A stretch of 64,000 nt of DNA from Clavibacter michiganensis (GCF_021216655.1 NZ_CP080437.1:2914001-2978000), one strand, 5' to 3'. Shown: positions 1 through 8,166, counted from the first letter of the stretch. The notes: a model not told the origin generated them from the sequence alone. Numbers and translations: made by a program.

Positions 1-2
1 CG

Positions 3-476
3 GTGCCCGAGGCGCCCACCGGCGAGATCAGCGTCTCAGAGCTCGTGCAGACGCTCGGGATCAGCCAGCCGACGGTGTCGAAGCACCTGCGCGTGCTGCG
101 CGACAGCGGCCTCGTCTCCGTCCGCGAGGAGGGCCAGCACCGCTACTACCGCCTGGAGCCGGCCCCGCTCGAGGCGCTGGACGCCTGGGTCGCGCCCTTC
201 GTCGACGACGGCCAGGACGACGCGGGCCCCGACGGCGGGCACGCGGATCCCGAGACGGGGCTGCTCGGCGGCGGCCTGTCCGCGGATCCCGACGGGGAGG
301 ACGACGGCGATCCGTCGGGCTACCCGTTCGCCGCATCCCTCGGCCGCATCTGGGCCGACACCCGCTACCAGGCGGCCGCCGCCGTGCACGACGCCACGCG
401 CGTCGCCGGCTCGGCGGGCCAGGCGTCGCTCGGCCGGCTGCGCGCTCGGAAGCAGGGGAACTCGCGGGACGCGTGA
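3..476 (+). CDS. ArsR-type winged-helix regulator, 5' end outside window
   Basis: The first ~60 visible residues form an ArsR-like helix-turn-helix: a recognition helix around ISQPTVSKHLRVLRDSGLV (about residues 20-38) followed by a wing with QHRYYRLEP. Family members usually have 15-25 more residues before this point, so the GTG at position 3 is probably internal and the gene starts left of the window. The C-terminal half, from about residue 65, is acidic and Gly/Pro-rich and then basic, with no recognised domain. No metal-binding Cys pair is visible, so the inducer is unknown. It is transcribed in the same direction as the small HTH gene that follows after a 122-bp gap. Confidence 0.75.
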   Translation: MPEAPTGEISVSELVQTLGISQPTVSKHLRVLRDSGLVSVREEGQHRYYRLEPAPLEALDAWVAPFVDDGQDDAGPDGGHADPETGLLGGGLSADPDGEDDGDPSGYPFAASLGRIWADTRYQAAAAVHDATRVAGSAGQASLGRLRARKQGNSRDA

Positions 477-598
477 TGCAGGATGTGACACGATGGACAC
501 GCGTCCATCCGGGCCCCTAGAATCGCGCACCAGCGCCCGCATCGCGGGGGCCATGAGGTCCGTGAGCCGGTCACGCAGAACGAGGAGTCGATCCGCCC

Positions 599-838
599 AT
601 GTCGCGTGACCTGTCTGACGTCCGATTCCTCACGGTGGCCGAGGTGGCCGAGATGATGCGCGTCTCCAAGATGACCGTCTACCGCCTCGTGCACTCGGGC
701 GACCTGCCTGCCATCCGCTTCGGCCGCTCGTTCCGCGTGCCCGAGTCCGCCGTGCTCGCCGCGATCGACCCGTCGAACGCGCTGCCCGGCCAGCCCGGCG
801 AGGCGTCGCGTCACTCCGGCATGTCGGATGTCGGCTAG
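599..838 (+). CDS. excisionase-family/BldC-like helix-turn-helix DNA-binding protein
   Basis: This 79-residue protein is almost entirely one MerR-like HTH_17 (excisionase-type) domain: FLTVAEVAEMMRVSKMTVYR at residues 10-29, then the wing IRFGRSFRVPESAV. It resembles mycobacterial Rv0500A in size and sequence pattern. The next gene encodes ribosomal protein bS22, the same neighbour as in mycobacteria (Rv0500A-Rv0500B), which supports orthology. The ATG at 599 puts the domain at the expected distance from the N-terminus. It is probably a site-specific DNA-binding regulator rather than a phage excisionase, because no integrase is nearby. The target is unknown. Confidence 0.8.
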   Translation: MSRDLSDVRFLTVAEVAEMMRVSKMTVYRLVHSGDLPAIRFGRSFRVPESAVLAAIDPSNALPGQPGEASRHSGMSDVG

Positions 839-910
839 ACTCCTCTGAGGCTATTTTCCGCGGGTCACCAGAACCCGCGTGTTCCGTCCGGCAACAGATG
901 AGGTGCCCCT

Positions 911-1009
911 ATGGGTTCAGTGATCAAGAAGCGTCGCAAGCGCATGGCGAAGAAGAAGCACCGCAAGCTGCTTCGCAAGACGCGCCACCAGCGTCGCAAC
1001 AAGAAGTAG
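911..1009 (+). CDS. 30S ribosomal protein bS22 (AURKAIP1/COX24 domain), 32 aa
   Basis: The 32-residue product begins MGSVIKKRRKRMAKKKHRK and is made almost wholly of Lys, Arg and His. This matches the tiny actinobacterial protein first annotated as an AURKAIP1/COX24-domain protein and later seen as bS22 in the mycobacterial small ribosomal subunit. The AGGTG at 901-905 precedes the ATG by 5 nt. A strong hairpin follows the stop by 35 nt, so the gene is probably the end of its transcript. It is easily missed by gene callers because of its length. Confidence 0.93.
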   Translation: MGSVIKKRRKRMAKKKHRKLLRKTRHQRRNKK

Positions 1010-1044
1010 AGCGGACGCGTCCACGAGGGCGCAGCACGTGATGG

Positions 1045-1080
1045 AGAGGACGCCGACCCGGTGACGGGGCGGCGTCCTCT
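1045..1080 (+). terminator. intrinsic-type terminator after bS22
   Basis: A perfect 10-bp stem, AGAGGACGCC (1045-1054) with GGCGTCCTCT (1071-1080), encloses a 16-nt GC-rich loop and is followed by TCGTCGG rather than a clean T-run. It separates bS22 from the convergent HAD gene and could serve both strands. Confidence 0.8.
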
Positions 1081-1136
1081 TCGTCGGTAGAGGGGTGCCC
1101 CGCCCTGCCGGCGTCGGGCGCGGTGCGGCCTGCGGA

Positions 1137-1889
1137 TCAGCGCCCGGCGGACCCGTCGGTCTGCGCGGCCTCGCGGCGCACGCGCCTGCGGGCGTCGCGG
1201 ATGCTCTGGCGCCGCAGTCGCATCGACGGCCAGCCGGATCCGCGCGCGTGCGCCGCGAGCGCCTGGTCCGGGTTCACCACCACCGGGTGCCCGACGAGCG
1301 TGAGCAGCGGGATGTCGTGCCGGGAGTCGGAGTACGCCCAGCACTCGCGGGCGTCCGCGCCCGTCCGCGCGAGGAGCCCCCGTGCCGCGGCGGCCTTGTG
1401 CGCGCCGTGCAGGAACTCGCCGTCGAGGCGGCCCGTGTACGCGCCGTCGCGCACCTCGAGCGCGCTGCCGAGCGCGCCGGTGAGGCCGAGCCGGCGGGCG
1501 ATCACGTCGGCGAGGAACGACGGCGACGCCGTGACCAGCCAGACCTGGTGGCCCTTCGCGAGGTGCTCCTGCGCGAGGCCGAGCGTCTCGGGCCAGACCA
1601 TGGGCGCGGTGTGCCGCTCGTAGATCTCGTCGGCCAGCCGGGCCATGTCGGCCACCGTGACGCCGGTCACGACCTCGAGGCCGCGGGCGCGCGCCGACGC
1701 GAGGTGCCGGTCGTTCTCGCCGCGCGCCTTGAAGCGCGCGTGCTTCCATCCGGCGCCGACGATGTCGCGCGTCGTGAGGAGGCCGGCCGCGCGGAGCCCG
1801 CGCACCAGGTGGAACACGCTCGCGCCGTGGATCAGGGTGTTGTCCACGTCGAAGAACGCGAGGATCGGGGTGCCCGCCTGCTCGACCAT
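1137..1889 (-). CDS. HAD-IB family phosphatase (SerB1-like)
   Basis: Starting at the ATG at 1889, the 250-residue protein has all four HAD motifs: FDVDNT (nucleophile D14, acid D16), LVTAS (S122 region), K165, and SDSRHDIPLL (D188/D192). The insertion after motif I places it in subfamily IB, hydrolases related to phosphoserine phosphatase but of unproven substrate. An upstream in-frame start at 1976 would overlap the divergent glutaredoxin gene and its promoter, so 1889 is preferred. The neighbourhood (bS22 on one side, glutaredoxin on the other) resembles the mycobacterial serB1 region. The C-terminus is Arg-rich and not part of the fold. Confidence 0.85.
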   Translation of the reverse strand: MVEQAGTPILAFFDVDNTLIHGASVFHLVRGLRAAGLLTTRDIVGAGWKHARFKARGENDRHLASARARGLEVVTGVTVADMARLADEIYERHTAPMVWPETLGLAQEHLAKGHQVWLVTASPSFLADVIARRLGLTGALGSALEVRDGAYTGRLDGEFLHGAHKAAAARGLLARTGADARECWAYSDSRHDIPLLTLVGHPVVVNPDQALAAHARGSGWPSMRLRRQSIRDARRRVRREAAQTDGSAGR

Positions 1890-1954
1890 GATCGGGCCAG
1901 CGTAGGCGACGCTCCTGGGCCCGGATCCCGCGCGGAGCGGCGCGCGGCCTCGCA

Positions 1955-1960
1955 TACGCT
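1955..1960 (+). promoter_or_regulatory. -10 box for leaderless glutaredoxin transcript
   Basis: TACGCT lies exactly 6 nt upstream of the ATG at 1967, which places the predicted transcript start on or next to the start codon. No Shine-Dalgarno sequence is present. Confidence 0.6.
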
Positions 1961-1966
1961 GGGCGG

Positions 1967-2230
1967 ATGAGCGCAACGGTCCTCACCCTCGTCGGCAAGC
2001 CCGGCTGCCACCTCTGCGACGACGCGCGCGAGGTCGTGACGCAGGTGCTCGGCGGCCTCGACGCGGCGCGCGCCGGCGAGGTGACGCTCGAGGAGCGCAG
2101 CATCCTCGACGACCGGGCGCTGGCCGACCGGTTCGCCGAGGAGATCCCGGTGCTCCTCATCGACGGGCGCGTGCACAACTACTGGCGCATCGACGCCGAC
2201 CGGCTCCGCGCCGCGCTCGACGCGCGCTGA
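1967..2230 (+). CDS. glutaredoxin/thioredoxin-like small redox protein
   Basis: The 87-residue product has a beta-strand followed by KPGCHLC, giving a C14-x-x-C17 redox centre, and then EEIPVLLIDG, which supplies the cis-proline loop of the thioredoxin fold. It belongs to the glutaredoxin 2-like (DUF836) group often found near hemA in Actinobacteria (Rv0508 in mycobacteria). It is probably a cytoplasmic thiol-disulfide reductant, perhaps served by mycothiol rather than glutathione. The start is fixed by a -10 box 6 nt upstream. It is divergent from the HAD phosphatase gene, 77 bp away. Confidence 0.85.
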   Translation: MSATVLTLVGKPGCHLCDDAREVVTQVLGGLDAARAGEVTLEERSILDDRALADRFAEEIPVLLIDGRVHNYWRIDADRLRAALDAR

Positions 2231-2252
2231 GCCCGGAGGCGGCGGCCACGGA

Positions 2253-2258
2253 TAGGGT
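2253..2258 (+). promoter_or_regulatory. -10 box for leaderless Dabb-protein transcript
   Basis: TAGGGT is followed by 6 nt and then the ATG at 2265. The spacing equals that of the preceding glutaredoxin gene, so the two genes are probably transcribed separately although only 34 bp apart. Confidence 0.6.
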
Positions 2259-2264
2259 CGTCGC

Positions 2265-2567
2265 ATGACCCTCCGCCACGTCGTCTCCTGGAAGCTCGCC
2301 GACCGCGATCCCGCCGCCCTGGACCGCGACTCCGCCCGCATCACCGAGGCGCTCGGCACGCTGCCCGGCCTCGTGCCCGGCATCCGGTCGTTCCAGCTGG
2401 GGCGCGACGTGGTCGGATCCGCGCGCAGCCACGACGTCGTGCTCATCGCCGACTTCGACGACCGCGCCGCGCTCGACGCGTACGACGTGCACCCGGAGCA
2501 CCAGCGCGTCGCCGCGTTCGTGCGGAGCCTCGTCGGATCCGCGGCGTCGGTCGACTTCGAGGTCTGA
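2265..2567 (+). CDS. Dabb (stress-responsive alpha/beta barrel) domain protein
   Basis: The 100-residue protein is a single Dabb ferredoxin-like domain: LRHVVSWKL at the start, the VPGIRSFQLGRDV segment, a central DVVLIADFDDRAALDAYDVHPEHQR core and a terminal VDFEV strand. The conserved HP.H near residues 78-81 is present. Such proteins form dimeric barrels. Some plant members are stress-induced and related bacterial ones act in polyketide cyclisation, but most, like this one, have no assigned role. Nothing in the neighbourhood points to a pathway. Confidence 0.8.
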   Translation: MTLRHVVSWKLADRDPAALDRDSARITEALGTLPGLVPGIRSFQLGRDVVGSARSHDVVLIADFDDRAALDAYDVHPEHQRVAAFVRSLVGSAASVDFEV

Positions 2568-2607
2568 CGTCAGCGGAGACGACCGCGCGTCCCGCGGAGC
2601 CGCGGCG

Positions 2608-3660
2608 GTGCCCGCGCCCAGGCGGCGCGTGACGCTCGCGCAGGTGGCGGAGCGCGCCGGGGTCTCGCGTTCCGCGGTGTCCTTCGCGCTCACCGGGCGG
2701 ACGGACCAGCGGCTCTCGACGGAGACGATCGCGCGGATCCGGGACGCGGCCGACGAGCTCGGCTACCGCCCGAACATGACGGCCAGGACGCTGCGCACCG
2801 GCCGCTCGGGCACGGTGGCGCTCGTCTCGGACTTCGTCAGCAGCACCTCGCACGCGAACTCGATGGTGCGCGGGGCGCTCGACGCGCTGCGGGAGCGCGA
2901 CACGATCCTCTTCACCGTCGACACGCAGGGCGACGACCGGCAGGAGGAGCAGCTGCTCGAGAGCCTGCTCGGGCGCACCATCGACGGGGTCCTCTACGCG
3001 TCGATGTTCACGCGCGTCGTGCGGACGCCCGCGCTGCTCGACCAGGTGCCGCACGTGCTGCTCAACTGCGTGCCCGAGTCGGGCGCCGCCCATGCCGTGG
3101 TGCCCGACGAGGAGGCCGCGGGATACGACGCCGCCCGGGCGCTCTTCGACCTCGGCCACCTCGACCGGATCTGGTTCGTCGGCAGCCTCCCCGACGGCGT
3201 CACCGGCGGACCCGCCTGGCGCGGCTGGGCGCCGGTCGCGCTCGCCGAGCGGCTGGCCGGCGTCCGACGCGCGCTCGCCGACGCGGGGGTCGAGCTGGCC
3301 GGCGTCCAGGAGGTGGAGCGCGACTGGGACACGGACGACGGGCGGGACGCGGTCGCCCGGCTGCTCGCGACCGGCGCCCGCCCGACGGCGCTGGTCTGCG
3401 CCAACGACGCCGTGGCCGCCGGTGCCTACCAGGCGCTGCACCGCGCGGGCCTCCGCGTGCCCGAGGACGTCTCGGTCGTCGCGTTCGACGGGAGCGCGAT
3501 CAGCCGCGCGCTGGATCCGCCGCTCGCCTCCGTCGCGCTGCCCCAGCTCGAGCTCGGCCGCCTCGCCGTGGAGCTGCTCTTCGACCGCGCGGCGGAGCCC
3601 GCCGTGCACCGCGTGCCGATGGCGCTCGTGCCGGGCGGATCGATCGGGCCGGTGCGGTGA
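2608..3660 (+). CDS. LacI-family transcriptional regulator
   Basis: The 350-residue protein has the LacI architecture: an HTH at residues 8-28 (VTLAQVAERAGVSRSAVSFAL), a hinge helix around TARTLRTGRSG, and a periplasmic-binding-protein-like sensor domain from about residue 60 (VALVSDF) to the end, including DVSVVAFDGS. The GTG at 2608 gives the usual short N-terminus. It lies upstream of, and in the same direction as, an MFS carrier and two hydrolases. A LacI-type operator candidate is centred between 3700 and 3701 in front of the carrier. It most likely represses that operon and is relieved by the imported compound, possibly a glycoside or esterified sugar. Confidence 0.88.
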   Translation: MPAPRRRVTLAQVAERAGVSRSAVSFALTGRTDQRLSTETIARIRDAADELGYRPNMTARTLRTGRSGTVALVSDFVSSTSHANSMVRGALDALRERDTILFTVDTQGDDRQEEQLLESLLGRTIDGVLYASMFTRVVRTPALLDQVPHVLLNCVPESGAAHAVVPDEEAAGYDAARALFDLGHLDRIWFVGSLPDGVTGGPAWRGWAPVALAERLAGVRRALADAGVELAGVQEVERDWDTDDGRDAVARLLATGARPTALVCANDAVAAGAYQALHRAGLRVPEDVSVVAFDGSAISRALDPPLASVALPQLELGRLAVELLFDRAAEPAVHRVPMALVPGGSIGPVR

Positions 3661-3692
3661 CCTGGCGTCCGGGACCCGGGGTGCGCTTTCCA

Positions 3693-3708
3693 GCTAGATC
3701 GTTGTAGC
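3693..3708 (+). promoter_or_regulatory. candidate LacI-family operator upstream of the MFS operon
   Basis: The 16-bp imperfect palindrome GCTAGATC|GTTGTAGC is centred on CG, as is usual for LacI-family sites, and 6 of 8 positions are symmetrical. It lies in the only AT-enriched stretch between the regulator stop and the carrier start and overlaps a possible -35 (TTGTAG, 3702-3707). Confidence 0.5.
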
Positions 3709-3772
3709 ATCCTGTCCGCGCGCCTGGTACCCGACCGGTCGCGATCTCACGACGCATACGAAGGAGTATGGG

Positions 3773-5086
3773 ATGACTGCTGTCGATGGTGCCCTCAGGG
3801 GCCCGAACGCCTGGTGGGTGGGCTTCGTGTGCGGGATGGCGACGTTCGTCGACGCCGCCGCGACGACGGGCGTGGGCATCGCGCTCGTGCTCTTCCTGGC
3901 GCCGCCCACGGGAGGGCCCGGACTCTCGGGCGCGGAGGTCGGCTACCTCACGGCCGTGCTCACCGCGGGCGTCGCGGCCGGCTCCCTCCTCGGCGGGTGG
4001 GCGGGTGACCGGTTCGGCCGGCGCCGCGTGTTCCTCGTCACGATGACGCTCATCGTCATCGGCTCGGCCACGCCGTTCCTCGGCGTCTCGTCCGCGGTGC
4101 TGCTCCCGGGGATCGCGCTCATCGGCCTCGGCGTCGGCGCGGACCTGCCTGTCGCGCTCGCGACGATCTCGGAGGCGGCGACCGATCGGAACCGCGGCAA
4201 GATCCTCGTGTTCTCCAACCTGCTCGGCGGGTTCGGGATCCTCCTGGCCGTCGTCATCGGGATCCTCTTCGGCCAGGCCGGCCCCACCGGCGGCCACGTG
4301 ATGTTCGGTGCCTTCGGGATCGTCGGCCTCGTCGTGCTGCTGATGCGCGCGACCATCCCCGAGTCGGCGTCGTGGCTCGTCGCGCGGGCCGAGCGCGCGC
4401 ACGGCACGCGCACGGTGCGGGCGCAGCGCGGGCGGATCCGGGACCTCGGCCGGCCCGCCTACCGCCGGCCCTTCGTGACTCTGCTCGTGTACTACACGCT
4501 CGCCTCGCTCGCGATCAGCGTGGCGGGGAGCTTCGGGACGTACGTCGCCGTGAGCGTCGCCGGCGTCGCGGTCGACGAGTACCAGTCGTGGACGATCCTC
4601 GCGATGCCGGCCGCGGTGCTCGGCGCCCTGTGGTTCATGTCGGTCGCGGACACGCGGTTCCGGATGCCGTACTTCGTGATCGGATCCGTCGTGGTCGTGG
4701 CGTCGAACCTCATCCCGGTCGTGCTGGGCTTCAGCCTGCCGACGCTCGTCGTGTCCGTCGTGCTCTCGACCTTCGCGGGCGCGTTCTGCTTCGAGACGAT
4801 CATGAAGGTCTGGACGCAGGAGTCCTTCCCGACCCTCATCCGGTCGACCGCGCAGGGCACCGTCTACGGGGTGGCGCGCTTCGCGACGGCGGGGCTCAAC
4901 GCCGTGACGCCCGCGCTCCTCGCGCTCAACCCGCAGGGGGTCTACGTCGGGGTGACGGTGGTCGCGGCAGCGGGGTTCCTGGTCGGCTGGATCGGGTTCC
5001 GCCGGGCGACGGGGACCGCCTTCGACGTGGAGGACGAGCAGGTGCCGGCGACCGCGTCGGTGCGGACCGTGGAGGCGGCCGCGTGA
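3773..5086 (+). CDS. MFS transporter, sugar-porter-like
   Basis: The 437-residue protein has about 12 hydrophobic segments and the MFS loop 2-3 signature GGWAGDRFGRRRVFL near residues 75-90. There is a long cytoplasmic loop rich in Arg after helix 6. The fold and the PESASW motif after helix 6 recall the SP/AAHS families that move sugars or aromatic acids, so the substrate is open. GAAGGAG sits 7 nt before the ATG at 3773. The stop overlaps the next start (GTGA), so translation is coupled to the downstream hydrolase. Context suggests uptake of the compound those hydrolases act on. Confidence 0.87.
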   Translation: MTAVDGALRGPNAWWVGFVCGMATFVDAAATTGVGIALVLFLAPPTGGPGLSGAEVGYLTAVLTAGVAAGSLLGGWAGDRFGRRRVFLVTMTLIVIGSATPFLGVSSAVLLPGIALIGLGVGADLPVALATISEAATDRNRGKILVFSNLLGGFGILLAVVIGILFGQAGPTGGHVMFGAFGIVGLVVLLMRATIPESASWLVARAERAHGTRTVRAQRGRIRDLGRPAYRRPFVTLLVYYTLASLAISVAGSFGTYVAVSVAGVAVDEYQSWTILAMPAAVLGALWFMSVADTRFRMPYFVIGSVVVVASNLIPVVLGFSLPTLVVSVVLSTFAGAFCFETIMKVWTQESFPTLIRSTAQGTVYGVARFATAGLNAVTPALLALNPQGVYVGVTVVAAAGFLVGWIGFRRATGTAFDVEDEQVPATASVRTVEAAA

Positions 5087-5922
5087 GCGGCACGGGCGGG
5101 TCGGGGACCATGCGGATCCGGCCGTTCGAGGCGCGCGTGCGCGGGCTGGCGCTCCGGGGATCGCAGCACCTCGCGGAGGGTCCCGGCCCGCGACCCACCG
5201 CGGTGCTGATGCACGGGTTCGGCGGGTCGCGCATGGAGACGACGGGCGTGTTCGTGGCCCTCGCCCGGCGGCTCGCGGCGGCGGGGATCGGCGTCGTCGC
5301 CTACGACCGCGCCGGCCACGGCGAGAGCGACGGCGAGTTCCTCGACACGACCGTCATGGGCGACGTCGCGGACGCCCGGCACGCGCTCGACGCCGTCCGC
5401 GCGCTGCCCGAGGTGGACGCCGGCGACGTGCACCTCGTCGGCATGAGCCTCGGCGCGGTCGTGGCCTCGGTGGTCGCGGCGGAGGAGAGCCGCGCGGCCG
5501 AGGGCGGGGCGGGGTCGGGGATCCGGTCGCTCGCGATGTGGTCGACGGCGGCCGTGTTCGTCGACGACATCCGCGCGGGCACGATCCAGGGCCGCTCGCT
5601 CGCGTCGCTCGACGCCGACGGCTGGTTCGACTTCGCCGGGCAGCGGATGGGCCCGGCGATGCGCGACGACGCGCTCGGCTTCGACCCGTACGCGCGCGCT
5701 TCCGGCTATCGGGGTCCCGCGCTGCTGCTCCACGGCACGGACGACTTTGTGCCCGTCGACTACGCCAGGCGCTACCTCGAGCCGGAGGCGTTCGGCGAGC
5801 GTGCCGAGCTGGTGGTCGTGCAGGGCGCGGATCACGGCTGGGCGCAGCTGCCGCAGCGCGACGAGGTCATCGAGCGGACGGTCGCCTTCGTGCGGGCGCA
5901 CGCGAGGGGCGGGGAGGCGTGA
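5083..5922 (+). CDS. alpha/beta-hydrolase, feruloyl/cinnamoyl-esterase-like
   Basis: From the GTG at 5083 (overlapping the carrier stop by 4 nt) the product has 279 residues. It shows the oxyanion loop HGFGGSR (44-50), DRAGHGESDG, the nucleophile elbow GMSLGA with S122, a charge-relay Asp in HGTDDF (D220/D221) and His in GADHGW (H251). This completes a serine-hydrolase triad. An internal ATG at 5110 is possible but the coupled GTG fits the operon pattern. The compact lid resembles that of small cytoplasmic esterases. It has no signal peptide, so it would act on the imported substrate. Confidence 0.85.
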   Translation: MSGTGGSGTMRIRPFEARVRGLALRGSQHLAEGPGPRPTAVLMHGFGGSRMETTGVFVALARRLAAAGIGVVAYDRAGHGESDGEFLDTTVMGDVADARHALDAVRALPEVDAGDVHLVGMSLGAVVASVVAAEESRAAEGGAGSGIRSLAMWSTAAVFVDDIRAGTIQGRSLASLDADGWFDFAGQRMGPAMRDDALGFDPYARASGYRGPALLLHGTDDFVPVDYARRYLEPEAFGERAELVVVQGADHGWAQLPQRDEVIERTVAFVRAHARGGEA

Positions 5923-7160
5923 GCGGGATCGGCGCGTCCGCGCGCGACGGCGCGGTCGTCGAGCTCGACGGCGGGTCCGTCCGCGTCCACGGGCACCTCG
6001 GGCTGATGGCGGTGCCGGGCGGCGTGCGACCGATCCGGCTGCCCGAGGCCAGGTGGCGCGACTTCCCGCCTGCGGGCGAGCTCCTGCGGGCGCAGGTGTC
6101 GACGGCGGCCGGGGTGCGGATCCGGTTCACGACCCGGGCGGACGAGGTGCGGCTGCGGGTGCGCTGCACGCGCATCCGCTTCGACGAGCTGCCGGGGCCG
6201 CGCAACACGTTCGTCGCGGAGGTCGACGGCGTGGACCTGCCGCCGGTCGCGGCGCCGGTCGACGTCGTCCGCCGGATCCCTCCGTCGGGCGACGCGGCGG
6301 AGGAGACGGCGGTCGGGTCCGGGGATCCGTCCGTCGTCGTGCTCCGCGGGCTCGGGCACGGGCCGTCGACCGTGACCGTCTGGCTGCCGCAGGGGATGCT
6401 CGTGGACCTCGTCGGCGTCACGGCCGAAGAGCCCGTGCGGGCCGCGGATCCGCTCGGGCTGCCGCGCTGGATCCACCACGGCAGCTCCATCAGCCACTGC
6501 GTGGAGGCCCCGGATCCGACGGGCGCGTGGCCCGTCGTCGCCGCGCGGCAGGCGGGACTCGACCTCGTGGGCCTGGGTTTCGGCGGCCAGTGCATGCTCG
6601 ACCCGTTCGTCGCGGACGCCATCGCCGACGAGCCCGCCGACGTGATCTCGCTGAGCGTCGGCATCAACATCGTGGGCGCCCGGTCGATGGACCAGCGCAC
6701 CTTCGTGCCCGCGCTGCACGGCTTCCTCGACCGCGTGCGGCGCGGCCACCCGGACACGCCGATCGTGCTCGCGTCCTCGATCCTCTGGCCGGGCAGCGAG
6801 CACGTGCCCGGGCCGCCCGGGGTCGAGTTCCGCGACGACGGATCCGTGCGCTGCTTCGCGGCGGGTGACCCCGCCGACGTCCCGCGCGGGGCGCTCACGC
6901 TGGCGGAGTCGCGCCGGCATGTGGCGCACGTCGCGCGCGTGCGGCGGGAGGCGGGCGAGCGGATCGCGCCCCTCGACGGCCTCGCGCTCTACGGACCGGA
7001 CGACGTCGAGCGGTACGCGCTGCCCGACGGGCTCCATCCGGACGCCGAGCTCTACGCGGAGATGGGCGGGCGGTGGGTGGCGCGCGTCTTCGCGGACGGC
7101 GGCCTGGTGCCGCGGGGAGGGCTCCGGGCCGGCGGGCGGCCAGCGGCGGATCGCCCCTAG
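5919..7160 (+). CDS. two-domain SGNH/GDSL hydrolase (SsfX3/carbohydrate-esterase-like)
   Basis: The GTG at 5919 overlaps the preceding stop by 4 nt and gives a 413-residue protein. Residues ~1-170 form a beta-rich N-terminal domain. Residues ~182-400 form the SGNH domain: HGSSIS with catalytic S190 in block I, GFGGQC as the Gly block, VGIN with N250, and DGLHPD near the end supplying Asp and His. This arrangement is found in SsfX3-like acyltransferases and CE-type esterases. No signal peptide is visible. As the last gene of the LacI-regulated operon, it probably removes an acyl group from the same substrate that the carrier imports. Confidence 0.85.
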   Translation: MSGIGASARDGAVVELDGGSVRVHGHLGLMAVPGGVRPIRLPEARWRDFPPAGELLRAQVSTAAGVRIRFTTRADEVRLRVRCTRIRFDELPGPRNTFVAEVDGVDLPPVAAPVDVVRRIPPSGDAAEETAVGSGDPSVVVLRGLGHGPSTVTVWLPQGMLVDLVGVTAEEPVRAADPLGLPRWIHHGSSISHCVEAPDPTGAWPVVAARQAGLDLVGLGFGGQCMLDPFVADAIADEPADVISLSVGINIVGARSMDQRTFVPALHGFLDRVRRGHPDTPIVLASSILWPGSEHVPGPPGVEFRDDGSVRCFAAGDPADVPRGALTLAESRRHVAHVARVRREAGERIAPLDGLALYGPDDVERYALPDGLHPDAELYAEMGGRWVARVFADGGLVPRGGLRAGGRPAADRP

Positions 7161-7792
7161 CCGCGCGGCGGAGCCGGCGACGCGTCCACCTGTGTCCGAC
7201 GCCCCCGCAGCGCCGCCGCCGCGAGTAAGCCGACGGCGAGGACGATCTCGAGGGTCCAGTAGACCGGGCTGGTGGTCTCGGCGACGACCGTGAGGCCGAA
7301 GATCCCCTCGGCGACGAGCACGGCGCTGAGCACCGCGACGCCGGCGATCGTCCACCGACGCGACGCGTGCCGCACGAGGGCAGCCGCGAGGCCGATGAAC
7401 GGGCCCGCGACCAGGCCGATCGGGATCCACATGGACGAGAACGGGTCCGCGAGGAAGTACCCGCGCCAGAGGCTCACCACGCCGTACGCCTCCACCATCG
7501 CGACGAAGGAGACCGCGCCCAGCACGGCGCCGAGGAGCGGGCGGGCACGGGAGAGCCACACTCCGAGGAAGGCGAGCATGCTCCAGCCGCCGGCGGAGTT
7601 GGCGAGCGAGCTCATCCACTCCGGGAGGAAGCCCTGCGCGGGGCTGGTGAGGCCGCCCACCAGGAGGCTGAGGGCGAGGACGACCACGGTGGCGCCGAGC
7701 CCGGCCAGGAGGGTCGCGCGGGCGGGTGACCGCGAGGACGAGCGGGGCGGTCGGGCGGCGGTGCGTGCGGCAGACGCGTCGGGTCGGGTCAT
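7157..7792 (-). CDS. six-helix membrane protein of unknown function
   Basis: The ATG at 7792 is chosen because GAGGGTGGGG lies just upstream; the longer reading from 7843 adds only low-complexity residues. The 211-residue product has a basic, Ser/Arg-rich N-terminus of about 25 residues and then about six hydrophobic helices, with SLWRGYFLADPFSSMW between helices 3 and 4. It resembles actinobacterial DUF6518-type membrane proteins, but that match is from memory. Its stop overlaps the convergent SGNH gene by 4 nt. Function is unknown. Confidence 0.65.
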   Translation of the reverse strand: MTRPDASAARTAARPPRSSSRSPARATLLAGLGATVVVLALSLLVGGLTSPAQGFLPEWMSSLANSAGGWSMLAFLGVWLSRARPLLGAVLGAVSFVAMVEAYGVVSLWRGYFLADPFSSMWIPIGLVAGPFIGLAAALVRHASRRWTIAGVAVLSAVLVAEGIFGLTVVAETTSPVYWTLEIVLAVGLLAAAALRGRRTQVDASPAPPRG

Positions 7793-7871
7793 GGCCCCAC
7801 CCTCGCAGCCGGTCGGCGCCGGGTCGTCGGTCGAGCGGTGCATCCGCGTACGCGCCGGGATGCAGATGACG

Positions 7872-8087
7872 TCAGCCGCGCGGCCGGGCCTCGTCGAGGA
7901 TCCGCACGGCCTCGTCGGCGGGCACGGTCCACGTGATCGTCGCCGTCACGCGCGCGACGCTGTCGTCGGAGACGCTGGTGCTCGCGAAGTCGACCTGCAC
8001 GTCGCGCACCTCCCGGCCGAGGACGGTCGCGGACTCGGCGGCGGCGATGATCGCCTCGTCGTCGTACGGCAGGTTCGTGAGGGCCAT
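7872..8087 (-). CDS. hypothetical 71-aa protein
   Basis: CCCAAGGACG precedes the ATG at 8087, which fixes a 71-residue product beginning MALTNLPYDDE and ending DEAVRILDEARPRG. It is acidic with alternating hydrophobic residues, suggesting a small alpha/beta domain, and has no membrane segment or Cys. It follows the DUF7882-like gene by about 80 bp on the same strand and may be co-transcribed with it. I do not recognise the family. Confidence 0.65.
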   Translation of the reverse strand: MALTNLPYDDEAIIAAAESATVLGREVRDVQVDFASTSVSDDSVARVTATITWTVPADEAVRILDEARPRG

Positions 8088-8166
8088 GGGCGTCCTTGGG
8101 GTGCGGGGGCGGGCGTGGTCGGGTGGGGCGCGGGCGTGGACGCGGGGAGCGTCCGGGCGCACGGAG

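Noticed and set aside
599..838. Phage excisionase
   Set aside because: The HTH_17 fold matches excisionases, but gene order with bS22 and lack of phage genes point to a chromosomal regulator.
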